NCBI GenBank assembly: GCA_020091685.1
Contig: CM034599.1
Coordinates: 26,907,922-26,971,921, forward strand
Direction: 5' to 3'
DNA: 64,000 nt
Origin: Lutjanus erythropterus
Lineage: Eukaryota; Chordata; Actinopteri; Lutjaniformes; Lutjanidae
Each line of letters opens with the position of its first letter. Position 1 is the first letter of the stretch. A model generated the notes under the pieces. The model had not been told where the DNA came from. It saw only the letters and a list, made by a program, of their open reading frames with translations, and did not search any database. Shown piece after piece: positions 38,101-50,150 of this stretch. A program made the position numbers and the translations under genes.

Positions 38101-41100
38101 ACCCAAGGCACAGTCCCTAACACACACTACCATGATGAGAGTTTGTGCAAGGACTGTTATTTTTCCTAGATTTAGGACATTTAATTTTTTTAGTCAATTT
38201 ATAAGGATTTCCACCACATCTTTTACCATATTTCTGTCTTAATATAGTTACACAAAAAAATCTATGTAACATAATAATATTACTAAACTTTATTTGCATA
38301 GCACTTTTCATACATGACTTGCTGCTCAAACTGCTTAACATTAAATTTATTTTCTTTCAAGAATCAAATGCTCTCTCAAAATATGGCTAAATATTTTGCC
38401 TGATTTCATGCTTTCATCCTTCCTGAAGCTCCCCCAGAAGTAATTTATTTGGCCATATTTTGGTGAAAGTATGTTTCAGAGTTTATGTTGTGTCCATTAA
38501 TACAGCTTTACTATACGTTCTTTTCTGACTGAAGAGCAGTAACTGTCAGTGAGCCCTGCCAAAGATATTTTTTGGCAGCATGTTAGTGTAGTTAAGGGCA
38601 TTTTCATAGCCAGGTTTTTAAACAAGTTAAAATCTATTCCTCAATATATGGGAAGACATTGGAAATACCTAAAAAGGTGTGATGTAGCCAGTTGAAATTT
38701 TGGCAGTATCTTCTATTCTTCTTGTACATTTGTGAACCATAAAACATCCTGACATCAATGTAAGTATATCCTTAAGACTAAAAAGATATGCATTGTTCAT
38801 GACCCTGAACTGAAGAATACAAAGACATAAATGTAGCTACTCCTTCCCCTCTCATTCAAGAGTCACAATAAGAAAATTATTGTTTTCTTAAGAGCAAGTT
38901 GGTTGAAGTCAACTCTGAGCCGTCGCTAAATTATTCATTAAAATTTAAGTGACTAATTAGTCCAGTGGTTCCCAAGCTTTTTCTGGCATGCTCCCTTTCA
39001 GAAGCTGAAAAAAGTTCACACACCACCCTCACCCCACATTCATTATCAGTCATTAACAATAATTGGAGAAACAACTGATTTAAAAAAAGGATTCAAATTG
39101 AATTTTAGTCAAATAAAAGTCAGTATAAAAGCATCAGCAAACACTTATTTGTTCATTTCCCCTACATCAGTCATTTTCATTTAACTTAATATCATTCCAT
39201 GTGTCTCCCCTGGTCTTTTTGGGAACCACTGAATTAGTCTACTTCTGACATTGTCGTTGCTGACAAATGTATAAGCCATGTAGAGCATTTAGAATGTGTA
39301 GTGAGACTGCCTTTTTACTGTCATAATCTTAAAGGGATAGTTTGGATTATTTAGTGTGCGGTTGTAAGCAGTGCTTATAGATAGTCAGCGTTATTACCTG
39401 TTGACATGCCCCCACTTAGGAGAAGTAGAAGGGAGTGCCAGCATGGAAGCTTAAGCAAGGTACTGCTGTGGACAGGGTCAGCAACAAAATGTATTTTATC
39501 CACCCAAAATGTTGCATGTAAAGATTCAGTTTAAGCGTATGCTATATTTAGAATATCTTTACCTAGCCATCAAACATCATTTTCAACAGGAAACCATTGT
39601 TTTGTAAAATATTCTAAATATGCTAATGCTAAATATTCTTAGCTTCTATACTGGTGTGCCTCTCTGTTTCTTCTAACTGGAGGTGTTTCAAGTTCCATCG
39701 ACTGTAGTTAATCCACTGATTGCTAATAAGTACCTCACAGAACCCTACATCAAGTAATCCAAGCTATCCTTTTAATATTCGAATGAATAATTAGTCCACT
39801 TCTGACATTGTCACTATTTACAAGTAGATAAACCACGTAAAGGGTATAGATGAGAAATGCAGTATGACTGTGTTTTTACTGTCATAATCTTAACCAACAA
39901 GAAAGAGAGAATTTACAGCTAATATGAAATTGTATGAAACTGTGTCTCTTCTCTATCATATTGCAGTAAAAGAAAGTACTAAAGTTTGTTTGTTCCCTTT
40001 TCCTTTGTCATCCGTTTCCAGGCCCAGTTAATGTCTCCCATGCAACTCACAACAAACCACATCTCCCCTACTGGCCCCCTGCCCATCCCCTCTCCCATGG
40101 CCAGTCAAACCAGTCGAACTGGTGGCAGTGGTGGTGATGCCGCCTATGTACAAAACTACATGCCTCTGTTTCCTGGGCAGGTGGTGCAGAGTCATCAAGC
40201 AGTTGTTCCCTCAGTTTCTCAGCCATTACCCCATGATCCTCTGGCACAGTGCCTCTCAGGTCAGGACATGGCCTCAGCAGCACCGATAGTTCCCTCACCT
40301 CTGGACAACACCTCAGCACTTGGTGAAACTGTAACCCCATCTGTGATTACACACACAGCCTCTTCTACCGTCACGCCCAGCAATGCAGCCACCACCTTCA
40401 GCCACGGCACAGAGTATAGCTCCATATCCACACAACCTCTACCTCCTCCATCTCAGCTCCAGCCCTTGGCTTCATTGCCTGCCACTTCTGTCCAGCACCC
40501 TCAGACTTTTGCCCTGCCTCGCCCCTTTCAGCCATCTAGTGCCAACAAGAACCGCCATGTGCAAAGGATTGCTCCTGCTAATACCCTCCCTTCCTCCCAC
40601 CTCATCCTCGCAGGTCTGTTGTTGCTGATCTCAAGATCAAGATATTGTTTCTGCATTTGAAAAAATTGCACATTTAAAGGGCTAGTTTGGATTATTTAAT
40701 GTGGGGTTGTTTGAGGTACTTATCAGTAGTCAGTTTATTACCTACAGTAGGTGACAGTCAGCACGGCCCCATTTGGAAGAAATAGAGAGGGGCACCAGAA
40801 GGTAAGCTAAGCATTGAGCTGCTGTGGACAGGGTCAGTAACAAAAGGTATTTTAGCCACTTACAAAAAGTCAAATTCAATATCAGCTTAAGTGTATGCTA
40901 TATTTACAATATTTTCATCGCTTTACCTTGCCACCAAACAGCTTTTTCTGACAGGAAATTGCTGTTTTATGAGCCAATTCACTCTCTCCAAACCATCCTA
41001 ATTCCATGGGTGAAATCAGTCATTTTACCTCACTGAACACTGGAGTTGATGGTCTACCGCTGTCTTGATATGTTAGTTTGTTTGTGATATTGTGTTACTT

Positions 41101-44100
41101 TGGTCTCTGGACATTCCATTACAACACGCAAATCACGCAACGCACAAACTGACTGAGGCCAGCAACTGCTGTGTTCTGCACAGTAAATTGCTGGTTGCCC
41201 CCATGGCGTTTGGTTGGTTCGGAGAGAGTGATATTTGGCATATATAACAGCAGTTTGCTGTCTGAATAAACTGTCTGATGGCAAGGTCAAAAAAATTGTG
41301 AAAATATTCTAAACACAGTGTACAAACTTGGGCTATCTACTATAGGTAATACACCGACAATTAATAAGTACCTTATACAGGCCCACACAAATAATCTGAA
41401 CTACCCCTTTTAACATTGTCAATCTGGCAGTAGAGCTGTGTCACTTCACCTTAATTACCACAAGATAGCGCTCAAGCGTTTCTGGCAAGCACAGAGGAAA
41501 ACTGCTGGCAGATTTACAATGCAACTATGCTTCTGTCTGGATACATTTAGAAAATAATGTCTACAGCAAACAAATTCCATGTTTTTTGTATTTTATTCAA
41601 TCAGCAAAATAATCTTAACCAATTCAACATGTTTTTCAGGACTGTTGGACCAAAAAGCTGTTTAGGGCTTTTCACACAACATATTCATATCCCAGGGCTA
41701 TCCTTAGGGCTTACAGCTCTCTTAGCCTGGGCTGAATTGCAGTGTGAAAAGCTGTTTAATATACTTACTACCTCTAATAAAGTGTTAACCTAATAAATAT
41801 GTCTTAGAGAGAGAGAGAGATTGCAGTCAGCAAGCTCCCTGCTTTTTTTTTTTTTTTTTTAAACTTATCCTAAGAAATTCACTTTCAAGATGATACTTTG
41901 TGCCAATTTTTGACCTGAAAGCTGTTCGAATGGATGAAACTGGTTTAGAGTTATGCCAACCAAAGACTTTATTTTATGTATAAATGGAAGAGCCACTGAG
42001 GATAATGTAAAAAATGAGAAGTCATTTATGTATATTCATGTATGAACACGCATAAAACCAACATTGCATCCCTTAACATTAATGTTCACCGTTTCAGCCC
42101 CTTCACCATTCACCGTTTCAGCTAATGCTGTGATTGTCACACCAACACCTCTGAAAGCAGATGTGGTCCCAAATGCGGGAGTGGTCATCGCTCCTTCTCA
42201 TCTTGGAGGGGTATGTTTTCAGCTCTGTCAGTGCCATCCTCACTGTTTCCTTTACTTCTTGCACCACAGTGAGTCTTGAAATTATTTGTCAGCAGAAACT
42301 TAAAAAACTGCATTATTTAGAGTTCACTGTTCATTTTGTCCTAATGTGTGCAGTTCATAAATGTGAGATTAAACTCATCTTAAAACTCAAGTGAGTAATG
42401 GCACAGTTAAGAAAGATGTTTTATTGTCATGGTTCTCACTCCTCTCATTCACATCTTTTTCATTTATATTTGCATTGTCTAATTTTTCTCTCTGCAGGTA
42501 TCACAGCCTCGTGGATTTCATGTTGTGTCTCAAACACAGAAGTCTCCCCAGCCGATTGTCCCCAAAGAAAAGTCTTACTCTCCCAACCGCAAAAATCAGA
42601 AGGCCTCTTCTAGTGTTGGTAAGAGTTCACACTACCCAAAGCATATCATTACTCCAAACCCACCACTTGTTACAAGTTTACTTGCTTGTTTCTTCCCTCC
42701 AGTTCACAGTCAGTCAGGATCAGGTCAAGGATCACCACTTGGTTTAGATCAAGTTCCTAGTCCCCAGTCCCTGATCAGCAGCAGCAGTACACCTCTGGTA
42801 AAGAATGAACAAAATCAGGTTTGTCTTTGTGTGCGTTTGTTTCGTAACATAAATGGTGCCAAATTTTCCTTTAATATTTTTGAAAATATGAATTGACTGA
42901 ACTCAGTGCTCCAGCAAATGTATAGCTCTGTTATTATCATCAGTAGTATGTCCCCTTTTCATTTGTAATATATGACACTCTTATTAAACCTCTGTGTAAT
43001 CATTCCTCTGCTACTGTGTGACAGTGCCGGAGGACAACACATATATCCGCCGAGCAAAAGAGACGATCAAACATAAACAGTGGCTTTAAAACACTCTGCA
43101 ACCTGGTTCCTACTCTGAAGTCACAATCAAATGTAAGTCTGTGTACCCCTGTGTCTCTGTAAAACAATAGATTCAGAAAATCACATTTTTGGTCATGATT
43201 ATGAACAGGAATTTGTTCCACGTACCATGCTAAATATTTGATTTGCTTTATCCCTTTCTAACATTGACTGACTTTGTGCATTTAGATCACTAATGCAGTC
43301 ACGTTGCAGAAGACAGTGGAGCACATTGGGAAGCTCCAGCAGGAGAGGCAGCAGATGCAGGAAGAGGTCAAGAGACTACGGGAGGAGATAGAGGGGCTAA
43401 ACGCCTCCATAAGGTATATATCTCACCCCTCTTATGATATAAAAAAAGCTGCACAGACAATTAACACATTAACTCTCAATTGTTTTTTTTCTTCTATCAC
43501 TGCTTGACACACAGCATGTGTCAGGAACAGCTGCCCGCCACAGGGGTGCCCATCAGACGGCATCGCCAGGACCACATGCAAGACAAGTTCAATGAATATG
43601 TTAAGAATCGCACTCTTCAGGACTGGAAGTTCTGGATTGTATCCTTTAATGAAAGAGCTAACACTGACTTACACTGTTTGCTGCTTAGTCATAACACAGA
43701 ATACGGTGTAAGCACTTTGCTTTGATCTGCAGCTCTTTTGTGTCTGAGTCTGTGTATTAGTCTGATCTGAACAGGGTGTCATATCCTGTGTCATGCACAG
43801 TAGAGGTAGACTTGAGAGAAGTGATATGTTACGCAACCTAACCATTTTAAAGTCTTTCTGTTGCACTATATAAAATAAATATAACCAAAAAGGACTCTGC
43901 AAATACAAATCTATCCCTAACTAAATGAAACAAAGTAGAAGTAAAACCTCAACTAAGTGACCCTACCTGGCCTAAAACCCAAAAAGCAATTATTTTTGGA
44001 TTTAATGTAATTCATTAGATTACGATCAGCTGTGATAGAGGGAAGAGGTGGGACTGAGTCTTGCTGTCTTCAGCAAAGATGTCAGAAAAAAACATATGTA

Positions 44101-45534
44101 GAATGACACATCATAAAGTCTATGACCTCATCTGAGACTTAGAAATGTTTTGTTGTGAGAATAGAATAGGCTGATTTATTGTGAGAATAGGTAATGGAAG
44201 CAACAGAATAAGCAATGTTGAGATTTGGACATTTAAAAGAGGTTGAGAAGAGGCCACGACAGGAGCTCAGACAGATGGTCAAGCAGAAGTGCATTTGTCT
44301 CACTCTGCAGGATAAGTGATCCTTGACCGTCTTCCATTCCAGTTCAGCATCATCATCAAGCCTCTCTTTGAGTCTTTCAATGGGATGGTGTCAACTACAA
44401 GCAGAGCAGAACTGTATCAGACCACACTGCAATGGCTCAATCATCACTGCTCCCTTCCAATGCTTAGACCCAGTAAGTAAAAGACATCCAGCACAAACAC
44501 ACGGGCACAGACACCCAAAGGTATTATATGTCACCACACCTCCTACTTCATGGTTGCAATAGAAACAGAAAACATCATCACAGATCATTTGCAGCCCACA
44601 ATGGACTGTGTTCCAGCTGCATGCCATCATGCGTAACTTCATGTCATGACTGCAAGTGAGTCAGATGTGTTTTTCACTCACACGTCTCAGGCAACAGAAA
44701 TGTTCACATTTTAATTTATGCACCCGTCTTCACTAGCTCTGTGCATCTCACATCCCAGCTGCATTTCACAGACAGAAGCACACCCTGGAGCATTTATTTA
44801 CACTTCAGGTCCATTTTTCCAACAGTACGCATCTATTCTGAGGTTGATGCCCAATAGAAAGGTACTGAAAAAATATAATTATCTACATTTTGCAACCTAG
44901 GTGGAACAAAGTGGGCTCCTGAGCCGGAGTGCAGCTTACTCTAATTCTGTTTGTGACCCCCATAGACGTTTCTTTTACCAGGGTCGCTGCAGGTCCTTAA
45001 AAAGTCAAATTCACAATTACCAATAAAAGGCCTTAAAATGTATTAAACAGTCTTGTGATGGCCTTCAATGGTTTTAGATTCACTTCAAGCACAGGAGTTG
45101 AATTTGAATGCCTTTATTACCCTGCAACAGTGTTTTTGTTTTTTGCTAAAAAAAATGTATTTGGACAAATGTTCTCAAACACAACCTATTATTGTAATTT
45201 TTCCACACTTATAATTTTGAAATGACATGTATTTACCTGGACGAGTATGTCTATATTTTTACATTTGATGTTTAGTTTTATTGCCAGATTTGCCTTAAAT
45301 GTATTTAAAGTGTTACATTTGACTTGCAGATACATGTAGACATCCTAATTACTTAACCCCGCAGCTGCAGAGCAAGGCGTGGGAATAAATTGGACTTCTT
45401 CTGCCATGATTATTTATGGGAAAACTGTACATTTACTGCCACTAGACAACTTCACTACCAAACCTAAATACGTCTGCAAATGGCTGCGCTCAAAGCATAC
45501 AGGTGTTGGCTAGTAGAGCACTCTCTTTTGTTCA

Positions 45535-45614
<80 letters not shown>

Positions 45615-47241
45615 TACATACATACATACACACACACACTGCCATGCTTATACCAGGATCATATACATCATGTTAATCTAAAAATATATCATGAATATTC
45701 ACACATGTTGAAGGAAAACTGCACAGGAAGTTTCGCTGCTCATTTGTTGCTGATGCTTTGAATCACATGGATAAGACAGACCCAGTATAGACAAATGCTT
45801 CAGTATGGTATGATGTTTACACTGTGGAGACGGGATAATTCAGTTACTCAAGATTTTCTTCCTACTTTTTATCTGTCACTATCTCTGTTGCCTTCTATTT
45901 TGCTACCAAGCAACCATGACACAACTCCAGCTTCAGATTCATGAGCAGAAACAGTGATGAGCACACTTTCCAATCATTTTTTTAACCTCCCACTTAGTGA
46001 AAATGCTATGCTTTTTTTCCGGTCTCAGTCTGACTTCAGCAATTGCACTTCGTGGATCTGATAATGTTAGGTGACGTCTAAAGATTTCTATCGTGTGGTC
46101 ACAGTTTTAGCACCACACAGCTCAGCTTTAGGAGGCTCAGCCTATGTCGGAACAGAAGACTAAATAAATCAAGAAGGTTATATTTTTACGTCTTTATTCC
46201 ATGTCTAGTGGGGATGTCCCTTCAAATTTATTGATTCGGTTAACGATCCAAAGTGTGCTGTGGTCAAATCATCAGTTGTAAGACTGTTTGAAATCGCCCT
46301 CAGTCTGACATACAGGGCTCTTATGCATGTTTAATGCCGCAGTCATGGAAAAAGTCCTGGCAAATGACAACTTTTGCCACAATGTAGAGAAGTTTAGATG
46401 GATTTTTCCTTCCCAATACTGATTACATCACCTGAACTTTGCATAATCCTGTGTGGATGTGATATGATTGTTGTTGTTATATTGCCTGGCTCAAGTAGAA
46501 AAATAATGGTGTACAGGATGCTGCTGAGAAGTGGCAGGGTCCCATTTCTCTTTTGAGGCATTGAAGTGCATTGACTCATTTACTCATCACAGAGTCATAG
46601 AAAACATAGGGGCAATAGAAAAGATACCTGCACACCAGTTCAGCTGGGCTAGGAAGCCACAAAAAAGTCCACAGACTGAGAAAATGCAAATAGTCTCATT
46701 TAATTAAGACATGGGTGTTCAAACAAAAGGTGCTTACAGTGCAAAATAAAATATTTTTGCATTAATCTCAGCGTGTGGCTTTCCAGCCCAGCTGAACTGG
46801 TGTGCAAGTATCTCTGCCGTCCTTTCAAGTTTGCTTCCAGTACTGACGCACCCGAGATGAATTTATTTTGATGCCCCAAGTACGTGCAGTTTCCCAGCAC
46901 CTTGATGATTTTCCATTGCACATTTACACTTTCATGAAATATATTGTTTTTGTCTTTTTTTTTTACAGCAGAATCCAGCCCTTGCCTGCAACCTAGTCAT
47001 TACAAATAGCTTAGCTGTAGTATTGACCAAAGTCTGTAAGGAAGCAATACTGTAGCTTCAAAATGTTTTACAGTCATGTTATGGTTAGTAAATTGTGGCT
47101 TATTGTTTTTCAGTGGTGCTGAGTACCCTTTGCCAGCTGAGCACGAGCACGTCCATTCTTAGTGATCCATCCCTGCTGCCTGAAGAAGCCATGCAGGCTG
47201 TCACACACACAGATGGTTTGCCTGGTACTCAGAGGAGGTGA
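29129..47241 (+). CDS. mlxip: MLX-interacting protein (MondoA), glucose-sensing bHLH-ZIP transcription factor
   Basis: Pairs with MLX and activates glucose-6-phosphate-responsive genes. Seventeen exons: 29129-29451, 33862-33968, 35739-35824, 36121-36210, 36314-36355, 36703-36943, 37727-37816, 37996-38090, 40022-40613, 42098-42210, 42498-42618, 42703-42818, 43025-43132, 43286-43413, 43515-43638, 44343-44472, 47114-47241; 877 residues (human 919). The N-terminal Mondo conserved regions are clear (IIHSGHFMVSSPHS, YQTYHFGK-like QTYHFGKASMSHLSIDASL, LVSPKWKNFKGLKLLWRDKI, NAIWRAWYMQYVEKR). A Ser/Pro/Gln-rich middle follows. The bHLH at about 674-708 keeps His678, Glu682 and Arg686 (HISAEQKRR), then a leucine zipper (LQKTVEHIGKLQQERQQMQ) and the C-terminal dimerisation/cytoplasmic domain (DWKFWIFSIIIKPLFESF). 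Start: first ATG in the frame (MATKEMSL). Confidence 0.97.
29650..30290. repeat. Tandem array of about 130-bp units in mlxip intron 1
   Basis: A phrase of the form CCACAGRGTAAAAATACTCC recurs at about 29680, 29785, 29918, 30048 and 30184, each followed by AGTAAAAGTTC-like and ATTATCAGCAAAAT-like blocks. Spacing is about 105-135 bp, so about five degenerate units. The unit resembles part of the common fish repeat with GTAAAAGTACCAATACCAC. Immediately right (30285-30422) is a short hAT-type MITE from TAGAGCTGCAATG to GTTGCAGCCTTA. Confidence 0.75.
30423..33861. other. Remainder of mlxip intron 1
   Basis: Long intron, a usual place for regulatory sequence in this gene family. No further coding exon was found on either strand. 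A segment near 30520-30620 (CAAGTTGGACAGTGTGCAGG in reverse, then GCGACGTTTCAGTACTAGAC) looks like an interspersed repeat that I cannot name. Confidence 0.5.
34030..34735. repeat. Interspersed repeats in mlxip intron 2
   Basis: Starts with TTTAAAGGTCTAGTGTGTAA, the head of a common fish repeat (to about 34140). A segment with ATCCAGAAGGAAGTTCTTGTG follows (34240-34560); this resembles a LINE or SINE tail and is related to 28455-28690. A short CATA microsatellite is at 34709-34732. Confidence 0.55.
37360..37470 (+). repeat. hAT MITE fragment in mlxip intron 6
   Basis: Begins GCTAGGGCTGTCATAATTC and continues with alternating GATTTGATTTGAA blocks, as in the terminal part of a common fish hAT MITE. 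Only one end is seen. Confidence 0.4.
38963..39231. mobile_element. hAT-type MITE with perfect 8-bp target duplication
   Basis: A 269-bp element from CAGTGGTTCCCAAG to TTGGGAACCACTG, with near-perfect inverted ends. It is flanked by AATTAGTC on both sides (38955-38962 and 39232-39239). Non-coding; in mlxip intron 8. Confidence 0.92.
39329..39775. mobile_element. TTAA MITE, mlxip intron 8
   Basis: A 447-bp element with TTAA at each end. Its termini TTAAAGGGATAGTTTGGATT and, in reverse, TTAAAAGGATAGCTTGGATT are inverted repeats. It contains GCTGTGGACAGGGTCAGCAAC, shared with the copies at 40674-41413 and about 59060-59450. Confidence 0.85.
40674..41413. mobile_element. TTAA MITE, mlxip intron 9
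   Basis: A 740-bp element with TTAA at each end and inverted termini (TTAAAGGGCTAGTTTGGATT; in reverse TTAAAAGGGGTAGTTCAGAT). Same family and orientation as 39329-39775, with extra internal sequence. Together the two elements bracket mlxip exon 9. Confidence 0.83.
42085..42121 (+). promoter_or_regulatory. Duplicated splice acceptor at mlxip exon 10
   Basis: TTCACCGTTTCAG occurs twice, ending at 42097 and 42121. The distance is 24 bp, so both acceptors keep the reading frame. Use of the second would remove eight residues (about PSPFTVSA) from the Ser/Pro-rich region. Confidence 0.6.
44473..47113. other. mlxip intron 16
   Basis: Intron of about 2.6 kb before the last coding exon. It contains a MITE relative (44980-45330) and a CA microsatellite of about 70 bp (45536-45610) followed by CATA units. 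The open frame through the CA repeat is a composition artefact. No extra exon was seen. Confidence 0.6.
45536..45640. repeat. (CA)n microsatellite with CATA tail
   Basis: An almost uninterrupted CA run of about 70 bp, then five CATA units and another short CA run. Likely polymorphic. Confidence 0.95.
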
Positions 47242-49442
47242 GGTGACCCAAAAGCCACCTGAACCTCTTAACAGCAATCATCAAAATGACATATCACTAG
47301 TTTACCTTATAGCCATTCAGCAAGGTCACCTCGTCTTCCACAGTTGGACAACTTCCCTAAAAAATAAATGGAAAATGAAAGCGAGACCTGGCTCACTTCT
47401 ACTCTGTATGGACGATGGTCATAAATTTGTTCCGTTATAAATTGATTCTTGGGAATGATGCACACAGGGAGCCCCACCTTTGATGTCACATTTATAACAA
47501 TTGCGCAAAAAGAGCTTTTATTGTATTATATTTGAATGAAAGCAACTACTACTGCCTTCACCTACTTTAGGTGAAGATCCTCTAAATGCTTTAATGAAAG
47601 GTGGTACTTGTGGTTTGCTTTTTTTAACATTAGATATTTAAGTTGAAATCACTTTTACAATGTAAAAACACAACATTGTGTTAAAAAGGGAAATACTGTT
47701 TGATTGTCCTCTCTTTAGATGTATAAAGTGTATGAATATGATGCTTTTTCCACAAGGAGATGAGATGAATATGTTTTTTTAGGACTAGCTGGGAGTGTAG
47801 TAGGTGTTTTTTTGAGTTTCCGTAACCTCCCTGGAAGGCTTCACACCAGAATGCAGGGCATCGTCTGAAACATGGTCAAGTTAACCACTTGTGGGCTGGT
47901 CAATGCATAACTAGTACAAGACAGTAGAGTGCTTTATCATCTTATTCATCCCTCATTTACTCAGGTGAATGTTATTTTGCCAGTAAACAATGGTGGTTTT
48001 CTTAGTGGTTTTTTGTCCATGCAGAACGTCTTCCTTCATGCTTTGCTGGCTCTGCCCATTTCCATTGACTTCAACTGTAAATCATGCAAGAAAGCAGTCA
48101 TCTTCGATACAGTATGTTACACACATGGGTGTCTATTGGGCAGGTTTCTACCTGGCAAGTCACAGAAAAATGAAGCAATATTACTCCACAGCCCTCATAG
48201 GGAGCGTAACTGAAATATCAGTACAGATCATACTACATTCACATGTACAGTGTTAGCTGAATACACAGTAGCTGTAGGGGTCTGTTTTTTTGTTGGTCAC
48301 TCAGGGCTTTTCCATTCAGCTATGAACAAATCGAGTCAGGATCCTTCTCAGCAGGACGAGATGTTGTTTGTAAGGATGCAGGTTAGGTCACAAGGTTTGA
48401 TATACAGATGGTTTTTTTTCTGCTTTTAGTTACACAAAAATATAACGTATGTTGATGACAGCCATGGGAAAGAATAGTCTACCACGTTAAAAGACACGGC
48501 TCACAGAAACAGACCAAAAGCCGTATCATAGTAGTTCAACCTGTCCATTAAGTTAATTTTTTGTGTTACTCATGTCACATTTGACAGAGCACTCTGTCGA
48601 CTCCCTGAGAATCAGAACTTATTCAGATTCAGTCACCATGTCTGACATATGTCAGCCTTAAGGTAAAAAAACTGGTGATCTCTTTTCTTTTTTTTATTTG
48701 TGGTTCAGCACTCCTCAGGCAGACATTGATTTTATGACTTGTGTTTTTTTCTTTTCTGCAAAACAACTGAGTTTACTGAGTTTTACGATAGCAAAAGGCA
48801 CCACTGATAGTCCTTATTTGATGAATGTGCAGCTTTTTGTGTGCAGTCTTTTATTTTAGATTGCAGATGTGTTATAATGAGAAATTTTACTTTTCTACAA
48901 GATAGAAATAATTTACCTGTCAGCAGTCATCAGAATTCAGCAGTGTATAGTTGTGTAGTCTATTTACAGTGAAGCAAAGCTCAAAGACCTATTTATGAGT
49001 CAAAAATATTGTATTAGAACTCTTAACAAAATGAAAATGCACCCCTAAATGGAGCTATTGTTGTCATAATTGTGAATTAAAATGTTTTTCTTTTTGTTTC
49101 TCCCCCTTCAAACAGACAGCAAAAATGATTTAACTAATAACAGAACAGACCCGATGTTCCACTGCAGCTTGGTATTTGTGTGGTGATGTTATTGTTCTTC
49201 TTTCTCTCATCTTATATTAAAGTGTTTGTCATACAAGGTTGAATTTTACCAGATCATATCATTGCAGATTGGATCTGCCCAAGTTGGTTCTCCCCAAATT
49301 TAGTGTTGTATTTCATTTGTTTTAAGAAGTAAAGATATTTTCTTATGCTACATCTGGGTGTGTTTTGTTCTCTTCCATAGTTCCCAAATGTGTTCTTGCA
49401 ACAAGTTTTAAGGTGCCTTAAATGACTTGGAAACACAATAAA
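47242..49442 (+). other. mlxip 3' UTR
   Basis: No gene seen. Long AT-rich tail after the mlxip stop, as usual for this gene. It ends in a cluster of AATAAA hexamers, the best at 49437-49442 with another about 15 bp on. Proposed end of transcription about 49460; inferred, since no transcript data are available. Confidence 0.55.
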
Positions 49443-50150
49443 AGCAATACAAAATAAAAATCTTGACTTCTTATTTTCAATAAATATCACTTTGCTTTAA
49501 TAAATATTACTTCATCATCAGATACTGATAATAAATAACTCCCATAAGTTTACTTTCTCATCCACACTGTATAAAACGGGATTACAAAAATTGTTTTTTC
49601 AATAATTTAAAACTTTGTAAAATAAATAAATACATTCTTTTTTTTTTTTTTTTTTTTTTTAGAACAAGTTGAGAAAACTCAATTTCAAGGCAACTGCTCT
49701 CACTTGATTTTTGAGCTTTGAATAATCAGACTATTAAGTTTTGAAATAAACTAAAAAAAAGTTTTGTAATCTTAAAATTATATTTTATAATCTTTTGTTG
49801 ATATAATTTACTTTTCCTCTTCAGATAAACTTGACTCTTTGCATTGTTGCATTGACCAAAACACACTGTTTTTTCACAGTGGGCTGTGAACTACATATGT
49901 CATGAGTTAAATGATTGCAACTGAAAATCTGATATTATTAACCATTATTCACTTTCACTTCAGTGAGTTTACACAACAATTTTGGAAATACTATTTTTGG
50001 GGGTTTCTGAAACTCAAAGATCCAAGTATATCTAAAGAATAAAAGTAAATTATCTCAACAAAAGATTATTAGTTGTTAAAACCTTTTAAAAACTAAAGGG
50101 TTCTAAATCTAAAATCTATTGAAGTAAGTTGCCTTGAAATTTTGAGTTTT
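49443..50150. other. Spacer between mlxip and the first cytokine-like gene
   Basis: AT-rich, with a T-run near 49637-49660. No exon was seen. AAACTCAATTTCAAGGCAACT (49676-49696) is matched in inverted form by AGTTGCCTTGAAATTTTGAGTTTT (50126-50149), giving a 470-bp stem-loop-like arrangement next to the 3' end of the minus-strand gene. Confidence 0.5.

Noticed and set aside
40068..40340. 90-codon open frame on the minus strand
   Set aside because: It is the antisense of mlxip exon 9, which is in frame with its neighbours.
45480..45761. Open frame of 93 codons rich in His-Thr
   Set aside because: It is created by the CA microsatellite in mlxip intron 16.
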